Of a DNA stretch of 64,000 nt, positions 55,701 to 64,000 are shown piece after piece. The DNA is from Fimbriiglobus ruber (GTDB lineage: Bacteria; Planctomycetota; Planctomycetia; Gemmatales; Gemmataceae). Positions within the stretch are counted from its first letter, which is position 1; each line of letters begins with the position of its first letter. The notes beneath the pieces were generated by a model. It did no database searches, was not told the origin of the DNA, and saw nothing but the letters and a program-made list of their open reading frames with translations. The stretch lies in contig NZ_NIDE01000014.1 in the NCBI RefSeq assembly GCF_002197845.1, positions 496,001-560,000 on the forward strand, written 5' to 3'. The translations under genes were made by a program, and so were the position numbers.

Positions 55701-56115
55701 CCTGCGGGCCAGGCTGCGGCCGGCCGCACCGCCGGCGGCCGACCGGGTGGCTGCCCTGATCGACCAGCTCGGGTGCGACCGGTTTGCCGATCGCGAACGT
55801 GCGACGAACGAATTGGCCGGACTGGGGGTTGCGGTCGAGCCGGCCCTCCGGGCGGTGGCCACGACGGCGGACCCGGAAACCCGCCAGCGCGTCGACCGGC
55901 TACTCGCTCGACTCGCCCCGACCCAGTCGCCAGATCTGTTGGCCGCCGTCCGCGGGATCGCGGCCCTGGAGCGGATCGGTACCCCGGCGGCAGCCCGGGC
56001 GCTAAAAGAAGTGGCCGCCGACCGCGGGCAGCATCCCGTGATCGTGGCCGAAGCCGAGGCCGCGGGCCGGCGGTCGGCCGCGCGGCCCGGTCACGCGGCC
56101 CTTTCGGGTTCCTGA
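52789..56115 (+). CDS. ECF sigma factor fused to membrane segment and WD40 repeats, copy 1
   Basis: A 1108-aa protein. Sigma region 2 at about 30-105 ('LLDRFVASRDEDAFRSIVDR', 'RQPQDIEDAFQVTFIVLARR') and region 4 at about 138-195 ('ELGRLPPKLRQTVVLCHLQN', helix-turn-helix 'TYADAAREMGCSIASVAKRL'). A hydrophobic segment at about 258-276 probably crosses the inner membrane. Then WD40/YVTN-like blades ('VWDLASGTEVRHFTGHGSQV', 'ALAFSPDGKRLASGSSDATA') to about residue 930 and a helical C-terminal part with Ala/Arg-rich repeats. The sigma half faces the cytosol and the WD40 half the outside, suggesting direct sensing without a separate anti-sigma factor. ATG 52789 follows GGGGG. It leads a three-gene module. 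Confidence 0.9.
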   Translation: MGHGPALLTRFIRRLADDRVAAPTTAELLDRFVASRDEDAFRSIVDRHGPMVWGVCSRILRQPQDIEDAFQVTFIVLARRAAVVRPSEMLPAWLHGVARRSAIRVMRLSARRREVQVNTMPNPAANLANDLVDLPVILDEELGRLPPKLRQTVVLCHLQNRTYADAAREMGCSIASVAKRLDQAAVRLRDRLTRRGLAPVACTAWALAAWAPEAAAVSAGVADRTIAAALGVGAGAAATPVAVAAANDIVGSMTRFKLRFLAVALALAGVGATAAVQFTAAPVQPELPPPRAAAPVRGDRFGDPLPDGAVARIGTVRFRTGKTPCAGGVGFLAGGKTVVAAYWTGSVVFWDAATGRETARLDGPPGVAALAVSADGRRLVVAGKEIWAWDVTPQGVVSLWKKPSPNGARVDGMALSPDGKTLVCGSRTGGHLFDAATGDLLKPLAVKSPRLMAFAAGGRALVVAGEGSIHVYDPATGDERRQIHFPERVVVQLAVAPDGSRVAAAGGKSFWIWDAATGRELATVSSGSGDPAIMLFSPTTALFFSPDGRILFDVDGERIHYRDPATGSETRPAVTAPHAQSRTMVIPAVSPDGKLMAFAIGGAVGVWRTDTGAEIGPAGGPYADVTSLAFTPDGQNLVTAAFFNHFEIWNPATGAPVRRLTVPASGLVVGSLVVAPSGEVETVFSRYGGNAGNRVGVAGWNPQTGGSATDRPGVPSAVAKARTLPTPAAALSADGRRVVWAHETALVAVDWATGAEIRRVDTKMPVAHPTVSADGETAAAYATKEGVASVWDLGTGRERMRVSARLTGSTLGLSPDGRWLAGVEGDPKGPRAIQLWEVASTRSGPRFPFDHQAVVRLAFSPDGRLLAAGGVDGAVRVWDLASGTEVRHFTGHGSQVQALAFSPDGKRLASGSSDATALVWDTGLLLRWPLAEARSWEPTDAQWRGLGKDDPDPAARTTWALVAAGDAAVPFLRARLRPAAPPAADRVAALIDQLGCDRFADRERATNELAGLGVAVEPALRAVATTADPETRQRVDRLLARLAPTQSPDLLAAVRGIAALERIGTPAAARALKEVAADRGQHPVIVAEAEAAGRRSAARPGHAALSGS

Positions 56116-56291
56116 TTCTCGGCCAGTTGGTTGGTCCGAATTGACGTCGACGACTTGCGGTTCAGTTCAGCCGGCCCGGGTTTCCGGTGCCGGCTCCGGT
56201 GGGCGAGTTCTCTCTCCTCGAACGCCAACCGGCCTCCCCTGCGGGCGGCCGCCACTCATCCCGGGGCGAGAGCCCCGACCCGGAGGACGGT

Positions 56292-57017
56292 ATGCGTTCG
56301 GTTCTTACCCGATCGTCTCGCGGCGCATTTACCCTGATCGAATTGCTCGTCGTCATTGCCATCATCGCCATCCTTATCGGGCTCCTGCTGCCGGCCGTGC
56401 AGAAGGTCCGGATGGCCGCCAACAAGGCCCGATCGTCGAACGACTTGAAACAAATGGTTCTCGGCGTCCATAACTTCGAGAGCGCCAACGGGGTGCTGCC
56501 GGTGAGCAGCGTCATTACGGTGGAAGACCCGACCATGTCCGGGTACGTGCATTACCAGATCTACCCGTACGTCGAGCGCAACTCGGCCGTGTACCGGTGC
56601 GCCGCGGACCCGTCGAGCGAGACGGCCAGCACCGTCACGAGCTATATGCAGAACGGAAACGTTTTCACGAGCCCCGCACTCCGGATCGTGCAACTCACGG
56701 CCGGGACGTCGAACCTGCTGGCTTTCGGCCCCATTTACCGGAATTGCAACGGAACCTTGGTCTTGTGGGAGCAGACGCTGTCGCAAGGCCTCGTACCCAA
56801 TATCGGCACGTTCCCCACTACGGTGACCAACCCGGTGCTGTATCAAGTCCCGTCCACGAGTTGTACGACCGCCGCGTTCGTGACCCCGTTCCCGATCGCC
56901 CTGTTCGCGTTCTGTGACGGGAGTGTCCGGGGGCTCGGCGCGGCGGCCACGACGACGACGTTCATGAACCAGATCATGAACCCCACGAACGCCCAACCGG
57001 TCACGTTCCCGGATTAA
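56292..57017 (+). CDS. Short DUF1559-type prepilin-like protein, copy 1
   Basis: A 241-aa protein starting [20 protein letters not shown], with the prepilin motif and [20 protein letters not shown]. It is shorter than the other DUF1559 proteins here and lacks the His of H-x9-DG, keeping only '[11 protein letters not shown]'; it ends [12 protein letters not shown]. It is probably processed by prepilin peptidase. GGAGGA precedes ATG 56292. It lies 176 bases after the sigma-WD40 gene and about 85 bases before the hydrolase gene, in the order repeated at 61929. Confidence 0.85.
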   Translation: MRSVLTRSSRGAFTLIELLVVIAIIAILIGLLLPAVQKVRMAANKARSSNDLKQMVLGVHNFESANGVLPVSSVITVEDPTMSGYVHYQIYPYVERNSAVYRCAADPSSETASTVTSYMQNGNVFTSPALRIVQLTAGTSNLLAFGPIYRNCNGTLVLWEQTLSQGLVPNIGTFPTTVTNPVLYQVPSTSCTTAAFVTPFPIALFAFCDGSVRGLGAAATTTTFMNQIMNPTNAQPVTFPD

Positions 57018-57101
57018 CGTACCTCTCTGGCGGCCGTCTCGATCATTCTCATTTCCTCTCATCCTTGGCCCCGCCCGCGCGGGCGTTCGGAGACTGTGCG
57101 C

Positions 57102-57995
57102 ATGTCCGCGAAGAAGGTCGGGTTAACGCTGGTGGGATTACTTTTGTGCGTGGGGTCCGTCGGGGCGTTCTGGCTCCTGTTGCGGCCGCGGGACACGACC
57201 GGATTGGTTTACACCACGCCGGCCGGTGGCGACCCGCTCACCCTCGACATCGACTACCCGTTGGCCGCGCGGGGGCCGCTCCCGGTCGTCGTGTTCGTAC
57301 CGCACGACCCGAACTGGCACCCGGACTTCAAGCAAGAGGATCGCATCCGGCTGGCGATCGAGGTGTTCACCCGGGCCGGGTACGCGGTCGCGACGATTCA
57401 CTACCGGAGCCCCGGGAAGACGCCGTTCCCGGGGCCAATTCAGGACGGCAAGGCGGCCGTGCGTTTTCTCCGAGCGAACGCGTCCAAGTACGGACTGGCC
57501 GCGGACCGGATCGGGGTGATGGGGGCGTCGGCGGGCGGGTACGGGGCGTGCATGCTTGGGACGACCGGGCCGGCGGACGGGTTCGACCCGCCGGACGGCC
57601 CGGCCGACGTGTCGTGCCGGGTCCAGGCGGTGGCCGCGCTGGCGGCCCCGGTCGACTTGACCAAGAAGACGTGGCCGGACCTGGCCGAGAAGATGTACCT
57701 GAGGCCGTTCCTGGGGGCCGGTTACGACGAGAACCCGGCCGCGTACCGGAAGGCGTCGCCGGGGACGTACGCGACGCCGGACGACCCGCCGTTCCTGCTC
57801 CTGCACTCGCCGTCGGACGGGGTCGTCAACATCGCCCACTCGCGGGCGTTCGCCGACCAGTTGAAACGCGGCGGGGTGGAGGTCGTACTCACCGAACTGT
57901 CGTCCGGCGTGACCGTTCACATCGCCAAGGGTCAGGAGCTGGAACAGACGATCCAACAGGTCGTCCCGTTCTTCGACAAGTACCTCAAGCGATGA
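57102..57995 (+). CDS. Exported alpha/beta hydrolase, copy 1
   Basis: A 297-aa protein. An N-terminal membrane or signal segment ('VGLTLVGLLLCVGSVGAFWL') precedes an alpha/beta-hydrolase domain of the dienelactone hydrolase/acyl-esterase type: 'PVVVFVPHDPNWHPDF' (oxyanion region), 'GYAVATIHYR', nucleophile Ser143 in 'GVMGASAGGYGA', late Asp in 'LLLHSPSDGVVN' and His in 'GVTVHIAKGQE'. The triad is therefore complete. It probably acts outside the cytoplasm on an ester, substrate unknown. ATG 57102 was preferred to GTG 57096 because the second copy has the same spacing from CGGAG. Confidence 0.85.
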   Translation: MSAKKVGLTLVGLLLCVGSVGAFWLLLRPRDTTGLVYTTPAGGDPLTLDIDYPLAARGPLPVVVFVPHDPNWHPDFKQEDRIRLAIEVFTRAGYAVATIHYRSPGKTPFPGPIQDGKAAVRFLRANASKYGLAADRIGVMGASAGGYGACMLGTTGPADGFDPPDGPADVSCRVQAVAALAAPVDLTKKTWPDLAEKMYLRPFLGAGYDENPAAYRKASPGTYATPDDPPFLLLHSPSDGVVNIAHSRAFADQLKRGGVEVVLTELSSGVTVHIAKGQELEQTIQQVVPFFDKYLKR

Positions 57996-58108
57996 CCGGC
58001 GGCCCGGTCGCGGAGCGGACGAGACGAGTTCGCTGCCGCACTCGGCCGGCGTCTGGGATCGACTGGGGTGTGTTTAACGCGAGAGTTGCCCAACGCCGGC
58101 GTGCTACA

Positions 58109-58143
58109 GAAGCCCCCGCGTCCTACAAGGGAACGGGGGCTTC
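58109..58143 (+). terminator. Intrinsic terminator after the first module
   Basis: Stem GAAGCCCCCG/CGGGGGCTTC (10 bp) with a 15-base loop, then TTCGTTTC, about 110 bases after the hydrolase stop. Confidence 0.7.
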
Positions 58144-58415
58144 TTCGTTTCCAGACCCGTCGATTCGCGAACTTCAACTACACGGGATTGCGGACCGTGC
58201 CCAGGCTCTGAAAACTGAATCGCTCGTAGTTAATCCCCAAATACAACCCGTCTCCGAGTGAATGGATTACGCCCACATCGGCATATCATGCGATCTCACG
58301 CCCAGTCTCGGGAACGGATTTGGACCTCGCGCCGATAAAATCGCGAACCGAACTACTGCTCCTACATTGATTTCCGGCCGGCCGGCCGGGGTCGACGTGA
58401 AAAATGCGAAAATCG

Positions 58416-58447
58416 GGTGAAAATTCGGGATGTCCCGAACAGTAATA
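58416..58447 (+). promoter_or_regulatory. Promoter-like motif of sigma-WD40 gene 2
   Basis: GGTGAAAATT (58416-58425), 16 bases, GTAATA (58442-58447), ending 31 bases before the ATG. The spacer contains a small dyad CGGGATGTCCCG. It matches the motif at 52724-52756. Confidence 0.5.
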
Positions 58448-58478
58448 GGGTCAGTGACTGACCTCCACCGGGGGATTC

Positions 58479-61400
58479 ATGGGACACGGCCCCGATTTAC
58501 TCACCCGCTTTTTCCGCCGCCTCGCCGACGACCGGGTGGCGGCGCCGACCACCGCGGAGTTGCTCGGCCGATTCGTCGCGAGCCACGACGAGGAGGCTTT
58601 CCGTACCATCGTCGACCGGCACGGGCCGATGGTCTGGGGGGTCTGCTCGCGGGTTCTGCGCCAGCCCCAGGATATCGAAGACGCATTCCAGGCGACGTTC
58701 ATCGTGCTGGCCCGTCGGGCCGCCGGCATCCGCTCGCCGGAACTGCTGCCCGCGTGGTTGCACGGGGTAGCCCGGCGGTCCGCCATCCGGGTGATACGAC
58801 TCTCCGCCCGGCGCCGGGAAGTGCAAGTGAACACCATGCCGAACCCCGCCACGAACCTGGCCAACGACCTGGTCGACCTGCCGGTGATCCTCGACGAGGA
58901 ACTCGGGCGGCTCCCGCCGAAACTCCGGCAGACGGTCGTCCTGTGCCACCTCCAGAGCCGGACGTACGCTGACGCCGCCCGGGAGATGGGATGCTCGATC
59001 GCGGCTGTGGCCAAGCGACTGGAGCAAGCGGCGGCTCGGCTCCGGGATCAGCTCACCCGCCGCGGGTTGGCCCCGGCCGCGTGTACCGCCTGGGCGCTGG
59101 CGGCCTGGGCGCCGGAGGCGGCGGCCGTCTCTTCGGGCGTGACCGACCGGGCCATCGCGGCCGCGCTCGGGGCGGCTTCCGGCGCCACGGCGACCCCGGT
59201 GGCTGCGACCGTGGCCAACGAGATCCTCGGGGCGACGTCGCGGTTCAAGCTTCGCCTGCTCGCGGTCGTGATGGCTCTTGCGACCGGAGCCGGGGTCACG
59301 GCGGCGTATCAGTTTACCGCCGCGCCAGCTCAGCCGGCGCCGCAACCCAAGCAAGCCGCTCCGGTCCGGGTCGACCGGTTCGGCGACCCGCTCCCGGACG
59401 GCGCCGTCTCCCGCCTCGGGACGGTCCGCTTCCGGACGGGCCTGACGCCGTGTGCGGCTGGCGTCGGGTTTCTGGCCGGCGGGAAGACACTGGTTTCTGT
59501 TTACGTAACGGGGCTCGTCGTTTTCTGGGACGCGGCTACCGGGCAGGAAACGTCCCGGCTCGACGGCCCGCCCGGGGCGAACGCCCTCACAGTCTCGGCC
59601 GACGGGCGCCGGCTGGTCGTGGCCGGCAAGGAAGTGTGGGCCTGGGACATGACGCCTCAGGGGCCGGTGTCACTCTGGAAGAAGCCGAGCCCGAACGGAG
59701 AAACCGTCAACGCGGCTGCCCTCAGTCCGGACGGCAAAACCCTGGCCTGTGGGTCGCGGAGTACCGGGCACCTGCTCGACGCCGCCACCGGCGAGTTGCG
59801 CGGCCCGCTGGGAGTGAAGTCCCCCCGGCTCGTGACGTTCGCGGCGGATGGTCAGACACTGGTGGCCGCCGGCGAAGGCCCGGTTCACGTCTTCGATCCG
59901 GTTAGTGGCGAAGAGCGCCGGCAACTCGCATTCCCCGAGGGATGGGTCGCGCAACTGGCGATCTCTCCGGACGGCACGCGGGTGGCAGGAGCGTCGGGGA
60001 ACCTGATCCGGACCTGGGACGCGACGACCGGCCGCGAACTGGCCAAGGTGAAGTACGAGGCGCAGATACCGACCTCACACTTTTACTACCCGGCGTCCGT
60101 CCTCTTTTTCTCGCAGGACGGCCGGACGTTGATCGAGGCCGGCTGCGAACACATTCGCCATCGCGACCCGGATACTGGGATGGAGAACCGGCCGGCCACG
60201 AAGGCGGCCCACCTGCTGCAGCCGTTCTTCCTGGACTATGCCCCCATCATCCCTGCCGTGTCACCGGACGGGAAGCTGGTGGCGCTGTCTACCGGCGGCC
60301 GGCTCATTGGCATGTGGCGGACTGACACGGGGGCGGAAATTGGCCCGTCCGGCGGGCCGTATGGCGAAGTCACCGCCATGAAGTTCACCCGAAACGGGAA
60401 GGAACTCGTGACCGCGGCTGGACTCGACCACTTCCAGACCTGGAACCTGGCGAGCGCGGAGCCGGTCCGTCGGTTGACCATGCCGGTGCCGCGGATGGGC
60501 GTCGGGTCGTTCGTCGTCACGCCGACCGGAGAGGTGGGGGCCGTCTTCAGCCGGCTCCGGTCCGACGGCAGCCGGTTCGGGGTCGTTGAGTGGAACGCCC
60601 AGACCAGCGGCGTCGGCTCCGACCAGCCCGTGGTCCCGGCAGAACTGGACAAGTCGAAAGCCTGGATTCCCACCCCCGCCCTGACCGAAGACGGACGACG
60701 GATCGTGTGGGGCTTCGAGAAGTTCCTGATCGTCGTCGACCGGGCCACGGGCGCCGAGGTTCGCCGCATCGATACGAAGGTGCCGGTGTTCGCCGTGGTC
60801 GTGTCGGCGGACGGCGAGACCGCGGCGACCCACGCCTTGAAAGAAGGCGAACTCGCGGTCTGGGACCTCGGCACCGGAAAAGAACGGATGCGGCTGACGA
60901 ACCGCCCGATCAAGTTCGCGGCGCCGTTTGCCCTCTCGCCGGACGGCCGCTGGCTGGCCTGCGTCGACGGCGAGGAGAACGGGCCGCGGAGCGTTCAGTT
61001 GTGGGAACTAGCGTCCCGGCGGGCCGGCCCCCGGTTCCCCATCGGGACGGCGTCGATCCTCCCACTGACCTTCTCGCCGGACAGCCGGTTCCTCGCGGCC
61101 GGGGAGGCGAGCGGTACGGTCCGGGTGTGGGATCTGGCGGCAGAAACGGAGGCCCGACAGTTCGCCGGACACCGCGGCCCGATTCATTCCCTGGCCTTCG
61201 CCCCGGACGGTCAACGACTCGCGTCAGGTAGTGGTGACGCCACCGCCCTGGTCTGGGATCTCGGCCCGGTGCTCGGATGGCCCGCTCCGGCGGTCCGCTC
61301 GTGGGAGCCGACGGACGCACTCTGGCGCGGACTCGGGAAGGACGACCCGGGCCCGGCAGCCAGGACCGCTTGGGCCCTGACGGCGGCCGGCGACGCCGCG

Positions 61401-61820
61401 GTATCGTTCCTGCGGGGCAAGCTGCGGCCGGCCCCGGCTCCGTCGGCCGACCGGGTGGGGGCACTGATCGAGCAACTGGGAAGCGACCGCTTTATCGACC
61501 GCGAGCGGGCGATGGCGGAACTGACCACCCTGGGAATCGTGGCCGAACCGGCCCTGCGGGCGGCTACGACCCAGGACCCCGAGACCCGGCAACGGATCGA
61601 TCGGCTACTCGGCCGGCTCGCGACGACGCTGTCGCCGGAACTACTGGCCGCCGTCCGCGGGATCGCGGCCCTAGAACGAATCGGCACCCCGGCCGCGGCC
61701 CGGGCACTGAAGGAAGTCGCCGGCGAACGCGGGCAGCATCCTACGATCGCAGCCGAGGCCGAGGCCGCCGGACGGCGGTTGTCCGCCCGGCACGATGGTT
61801 TACAACGCACAGGTTCTTGA
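58479..61820 (+). CDS. ECF sigma factor fused to membrane segment and WD40 repeats, copy 2
   Basis: A 1113-aa paralogue of the 52789 gene with the same order: region 2 ('LLGRFVASHDEEAFRTIVDR'), region 4 ('TYADAAREMGCSIAAVAKRL'), membrane segment ('FKLRLLAVVMALATGAGVTA'), WD40-type blades and helical tail. The sigma parts are nearly identical to copy 1, so both may read the same promoter. The blade surfaces differ more ('KVKYEAQIPTSHFYYPASVL' has no clear equivalent), suggesting different inputs. No frame damage. It leads the second three-gene module. Confidence 0.9.
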   Translation: MGHGPDLLTRFFRRLADDRVAAPTTAELLGRFVASHDEEAFRTIVDRHGPMVWGVCSRVLRQPQDIEDAFQATFIVLARRAAGIRSPELLPAWLHGVARRSAIRVIRLSARRREVQVNTMPNPATNLANDLVDLPVILDEELGRLPPKLRQTVVLCHLQSRTYADAAREMGCSIAAVAKRLEQAAARLRDQLTRRGLAPAACTAWALAAWAPEAAAVSSGVTDRAIAAALGAASGATATPVAATVANEILGATSRFKLRLLAVVMALATGAGVTAAYQFTAAPAQPAPQPKQAAPVRVDRFGDPLPDGAVSRLGTVRFRTGLTPCAAGVGFLAGGKTLVSVYVTGLVVFWDAATGQETSRLDGPPGANALTVSADGRRLVVAGKEVWAWDMTPQGPVSLWKKPSPNGETVNAAALSPDGKTLACGSRSTGHLLDAATGELRGPLGVKSPRLVTFAADGQTLVAAGEGPVHVFDPVSGEERRQLAFPEGWVAQLAISPDGTRVAGASGNLIRTWDATTGRELAKVKYEAQIPTSHFYYPASVLFFSQDGRTLIEAGCEHIRHRDPDTGMENRPATKAAHLLQPFFLDYAPIIPAVSPDGKLVALSTGGRLIGMWRTDTGAEIGPSGGPYGEVTAMKFTRNGKELVTAAGLDHFQTWNLASAEPVRRLTMPVPRMGVGSFVVTPTGEVGAVFSRLRSDGSRFGVVEWNAQTSGVGSDQPVVPAELDKSKAWIPTPALTEDGRRIVWGFEKFLIVVDRATGAEVRRIDTKVPVFAVVVSADGETAATHALKEGELAVWDLGTGKERMRLTNRPIKFAAPFALSPDGRWLACVDGEENGPRSVQLWELASRRAGPRFPIGTASILPLTFSPDSRFLAAGEASGTVRVWDLAAETEARQFAGHRGPIHSLAFAPDGQRLASGSGDATALVWDLGPVLGWPAPAVRSWEPTDALWRGLGKDDPGPAARTAWALTAAGDAAVSFLRGKLRPAPAPSADRVGALIEQLGSDRFIDRERAMAELTTLGIVAEPALRAATTQDPETRQRIDRLLGRLATTLSPELLAAVRGIAALERIGTPAAARALKEVAGERGQHPTIAAEAEAAGRRLSARHDGLQRTGS

Positions 61821-61928
61821 TTCGATTGTTTCGGTGAACGAGTTCCTCCCCCTCGAACGCCACCCGGCCGCTCGCACGGTCGGCCCACTTATCTCGCTCG
61901 GGGCGAGAGCCCCGGTACGGAGGACGTT

Positions 61929-62672
61929 ATGCGTTCGGTTGTTTCCCGGTCGCCTCGCGACGCGTTCACATTGATCGAATTGCTGGTCGTCATCGCCATC
62001 ATCGCCATCCTCATCGGGCTCCTGCTGCCGGCCGTGCAGAAGGTCCGGCAGGCCGCCAACAAGGCCCGGTCGTCCAACGACATCAAGCAGATGACCCTCG
62101 GGTTGCACTCTTACGAAAGTGCCTACGGCGGCTTCCCGCTGACCTGGGTGTTCTGCTCGGACGACCCGACCGCGATCGGGTACGTGCATTACCAGATCTA
62201 CCCGTTCGTCGAGACCAACTCCAACGTCTACCGGTGTTCCGCGGACCCGTCGAGCGAGACGGCTCCCACCATCACGAGCTACTTGCAGAACGACAACTTG
62301 TTCCCGATCCTCACGCCCATGAAGATCGTGCAGATCACGGCCGGAACCTCGAACGTGTTGGCTTTCGGCCCGATCTACCGGAACTGCAATGGCAGCCTCG
62401 TGACCTGGCGGACGAACACGTCGGACGGTTTGTTCCCCGACCTCTACGACGGGACGAATTTCGGCCAGTTCGCCGCGACCGTGACCGACCCGATCCGGTC
62501 CCAGGTTCCGACCTCGCAGTGTACCCAAAGCCGGTTTGTCACGCCGTTCCCGATCGCGCTGTTCGGGTTCTGCGACGGGAGCGTCCGCGGGCTCGCCCCG
62601 GGCGTGACCGCGGCGTTCATGAACCAGATCATGAACCCCACGAACAGCCAACCGGTCACCTTCCCGAATTAA
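61929..62672 (+). CDS. Short DUF1559-type prepilin-like protein, copy 2
   Basis: A 247-aa protein starting [20 protein letters not shown], then [20 protein letters not shown]. It ends '[18 protein letters not shown]', almost the same as copy 1 at 56292. The middle differs ('[20 protein letters not shown]' versus '[20 protein letters not shown]'). ATG 61929 follows GGAGGA. The same family-level reading applies: prepilin-peptidase-processed envelope protein. Confidence 0.85.
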   Translation: MRSVVSRSPRDAFTLIELLVVIAIIAILIGLLLPAVQKVRQAANKARSSNDIKQMTLGLHSYESAYGGFPLTWVFCSDDPTAIGYVHYQIYPFVETNSNVYRCSADPSSETAPTITSYLQNDNLFPILTPMKIVQITAGTSNVLAFGPIYRNCNGSLVTWRTNTSDGLFPDLYDGTNFGQFAATVTDPIRSQVPTSQCTQSRFVTPFPIALFGFCDGSVRGLAPGVTAAFMNQIMNPTNSQPVTFPN

Positions 62673-62761
62673 CGGACACACCTCGCTGGCGGCCTCCCCC
62701 GTTCCTTCTCCAAAATCCATTATCACCCTGCCCGGGCGGGGACTGATCGGAGTACGCAGTC

Positions 62762-63658
62762 ATGACCGCGAAGAGGGTCGGGTTAACGCTGGCGGGGTTG
62801 CTCTTGTGTGTCGGGTCCGTCGGGGCGTTCTGGCTCTTGTTGCGCCCGCGGGAAACGACCGGGCTCGTCTACTCCACCCCGGCCGGCGGTGAACCGCTGA
62901 CGCTGGACATCGATTACCCGCTGGTCCGGAACGGGGCGCTGCCGACGGTCGTCTTCGTCCCGCACGACCCGAGCTGGCACCCGGACTTCAAGAACGACAA
63001 CCGCATCCGGCTGGCGATCGAGGTGTTTACTCGGGCTGGGTACGCGGTCGCGACGATCCACTACCGGAGCCCCGGGAAGACGCCGTTCCCGGGGCCGGTT
63101 CAGGACGGCAAGGCAGCCGTGCGCTTTCTCCGGGCGAACGCGCCCCGGTACGGGCTGTCGCCGGATCGGATCGGGGTGATGGGAGCCTCGGCTGGCGGGT
63201 ACGGGGCGGCCATGCTCGGAACGACCGCCCCGGCCGACGGCTTCGACCCGCCCGACGGTCCGGCCGATGTGTCGTGTCGGGTGCAAGCGGTGGCGGTCCT
63301 GGCGGCCCCACTCGACCTGACCAAGAAGACGTGGCCGGACCTGGCCGAGAAGATGTACATGAAGCCGTTCCTGGGAGCCGGTTACGACGAGAACCCGGCC
63401 GCGTACCGGAAGGCATCGCCGGGGACCTACGCGACGCCGGACGACCCGCCGTTCCTGCTCCTACACTCGCCGTCCGACGGCATCGTCAACATCGGCCAGG
63501 CCCGGGCGTTCGCCGACCAGTTGAAGCGGGGCGGGGTCGAGGTCGAATTCATCGAACTCCAGTCCGCCGCGGCGTCCACACACGTTCCCAAAAACCAGGA
63601 ACTGGAACAGACGCTTCAGCAGGTCGTCCCGTTCTTCGACAAGCACCTGAAGAAGTGA
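62762..63658 (+). CDS. Exported alpha/beta hydrolase, copy 2
   Basis: A 298-aa paralogue of the 57102 gene, opening MTAKRVGLTLAGLLLCVGSV (membrane or signal segment). The nucleophile Ser is in 'GVMGASAGGYGAAMLG' and the Asp in 'LLLHSPSDGIVNIGQ'. The His region is changed to 'QSAAASTHVPKNQELEQ', still offering a His. The catalytic domain is highly conserved with copy 1; the C-terminal lid region differs. It is the third gene of the second module. CGGAG lies 9 bases before the ATG. Confidence 0.85.
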   Translation: MTAKRVGLTLAGLLLCVGSVGAFWLLLRPRETTGLVYSTPAGGEPLTLDIDYPLVRNGALPTVVFVPHDPSWHPDFKNDNRIRLAIEVFTRAGYAVATIHYRSPGKTPFPGPVQDGKAAVRFLRANAPRYGLSPDRIGVMGASAGGYGAAMLGTTAPADGFDPPDGPADVSCRVQAVAVLAAPLDLTKKTWPDLAEKMYMKPFLGAGYDENPAAYRKASPGTYATPDDPPFLLLHSPSDGIVNIGQARAFADQLKRGGVEVEFIELQSAAASTHVPKNQELEQTLQQVVPFFDKHLKK

Positions 63659-63759
63659 TTGGCGGCCGGTGCGGCCGGTCTGTCGATCTGCGGCCGGCGG
63701 AAGCGTTCGACAGTCGATAGTTGTCCCTGCCGGCAACCTGTGGAACTCCTCGCCGGAGT

Positions 63760-63797
63760 ATTTTTTGCATTTGTTGCGCTGAAACCCCGGTTTTAGG
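63760..63797. repeat. Dispersed repeat, copy 3 (inverted)
   Basis: ATTTTTTGCATTTGTTGCGC followed by TGAAACCCCGGTTTTAGG. The reverse complement shares the core with the repeats at 8559 and 8641 (one base differs in the core). Confidence 0.8.
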
Positions 63798-63838
63798 AAC
63801 AGCGGGTTTTGCACCTGCCGAGTCAGGGTGCCTTGGGG

Positions 63839-63878
63839 CATTTTTTGCATTTATTGCGCTGAAACCCCGGTTTTAGGG
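63839..63878. repeat. Dispersed repeat, copy 4 (inverted)
   Basis: GCATTTTTTGCATTTATTGC followed by GCTGAAACCCCGGTTTTAGG. It is offset 80 bases from copy 3. The reverse complement contains GCGCAATAAATGCAAAAAAT exactly as at 8559. Confidence 0.85.
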
Positions 63879-64000
63879 TCGGCGCATCGCCACAGGTAGT
63901 CAGACAGGCCGCTCTGACCCACGCCGCAGTGGCGCTGGGGCGTCAGCAGTGAAAGATGAAGCATTTCGGCAAGACTTTTTGCAACGCCTCCACAGCAGCG

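Larger units (their letters stand above)
57996..58478. other. Intergenic region between the two duplicated modules
   Basis: About 480 bases. It holds a terminator hairpin (58109-58143), then the AT-richer promoter region of the second module with the conserved motif at 58416-58447. No gene seen. Confidence 0.65.
63659..64000. other. Intergenic end of window with a repeat pair
   Basis: About 340 bases to the window edge. It contains two copies of the dispersed repeat (63760-63797 and 63839-63878). No gene recognised; minus-strand frames simply read through the repeats. Confidence 0.6.

Noticed and set aside
57065-58261. 398-codon frame overlapping the first hydrolase gene
   Set aside because: It is a shadow phase; the hydrolase frame has the signal segment, the Ser-Asp-His triad and a matching paralogue.

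Overview
The window looks like high-GC planctomycete DNA, most likely of the Gemmataceae (Gemmata/Fimbriiglobus type). The reasons are: six genes for DUF1559 prepilin-like proteins with the [14 protein letters not shown](I/V)[14 protein letters not shown]-terminus; two very large secreted proteins that open with the planctomycete 'LE(S/D)R..P' motif; ECF sigma factors fused to WD40 repeats; CRTAC1-like FG-GAP/UnbV proteins; and a high density of degraded insertion elements. The genus call is inference.

Layout. 1-5.4 kb: an IS701-like transposase cut by the window edge, a HAD phosphatase, a small lipoprotein beside a DUF1559 gene, and a frameshifted ISKra4-type transposase. 5.4-18.5 kb: mixed single genes (thiL, a GT2 glycosyltransferase, a zinc-ribbon membrane protein, a nitrilase-type amidohydrolase, a DUF2314/ankyrin protein, a CxxCH protein, a membrane-anchored trypsin-like protease, zinc-ribbon proteins, a SLOG-like protein). 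18.6-26 kb: a secretin-N-like protein with a DUF1559 gene, then a 1512-aa surface protein. 26.3-34.3 kb: an insertion zone. A DUF1559 gene is split by a 1704-bp IS with clear target duplication. An IS1380 transposase follows. An arsenic operon (arsR, aquaporin, DUF6428, arsC) sits between two halves of a decayed ECF sigma gene, and there is a reverse-transcriptase scrap.

34.3-39.7 kb (minus strand): a cobalamin riboswitch leads into a DUF1559 gene and then a 1280-aa surface protein with a DUF4465-like domain. I read this as a B12-regulated cell-surface module. 39.9-52.5 kb (plus strand): a small exported protein, a deiodinase-like redox protein with EF hands, an AhpD-like protein with an in-frame UGA at the second Cys of its CxxC motif (a probable selenoprotein), three tandem CRTAC1-like paralogues, and a large exported protein of unknown function. 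52.7-63.7 kb: a three-gene module (ECF sigma fused through a membrane segment to WD40 repeats; a short DUF1559-type pseudopilin; an exported alpha/beta hydrolase) present twice in tandem, each copy preceded by the same promoter-like sequence.

The parts most worth following are the riboswitch-led surface module, the probable selenoprotein, the duplicated sigma-WD40/pseudopilin/hydrolase module, and the ars cassette inside a sigma-factor gene. No tRNA, rRNA or CRISPR array was seen. All family calls come from reading the translated sequence; no search was run.
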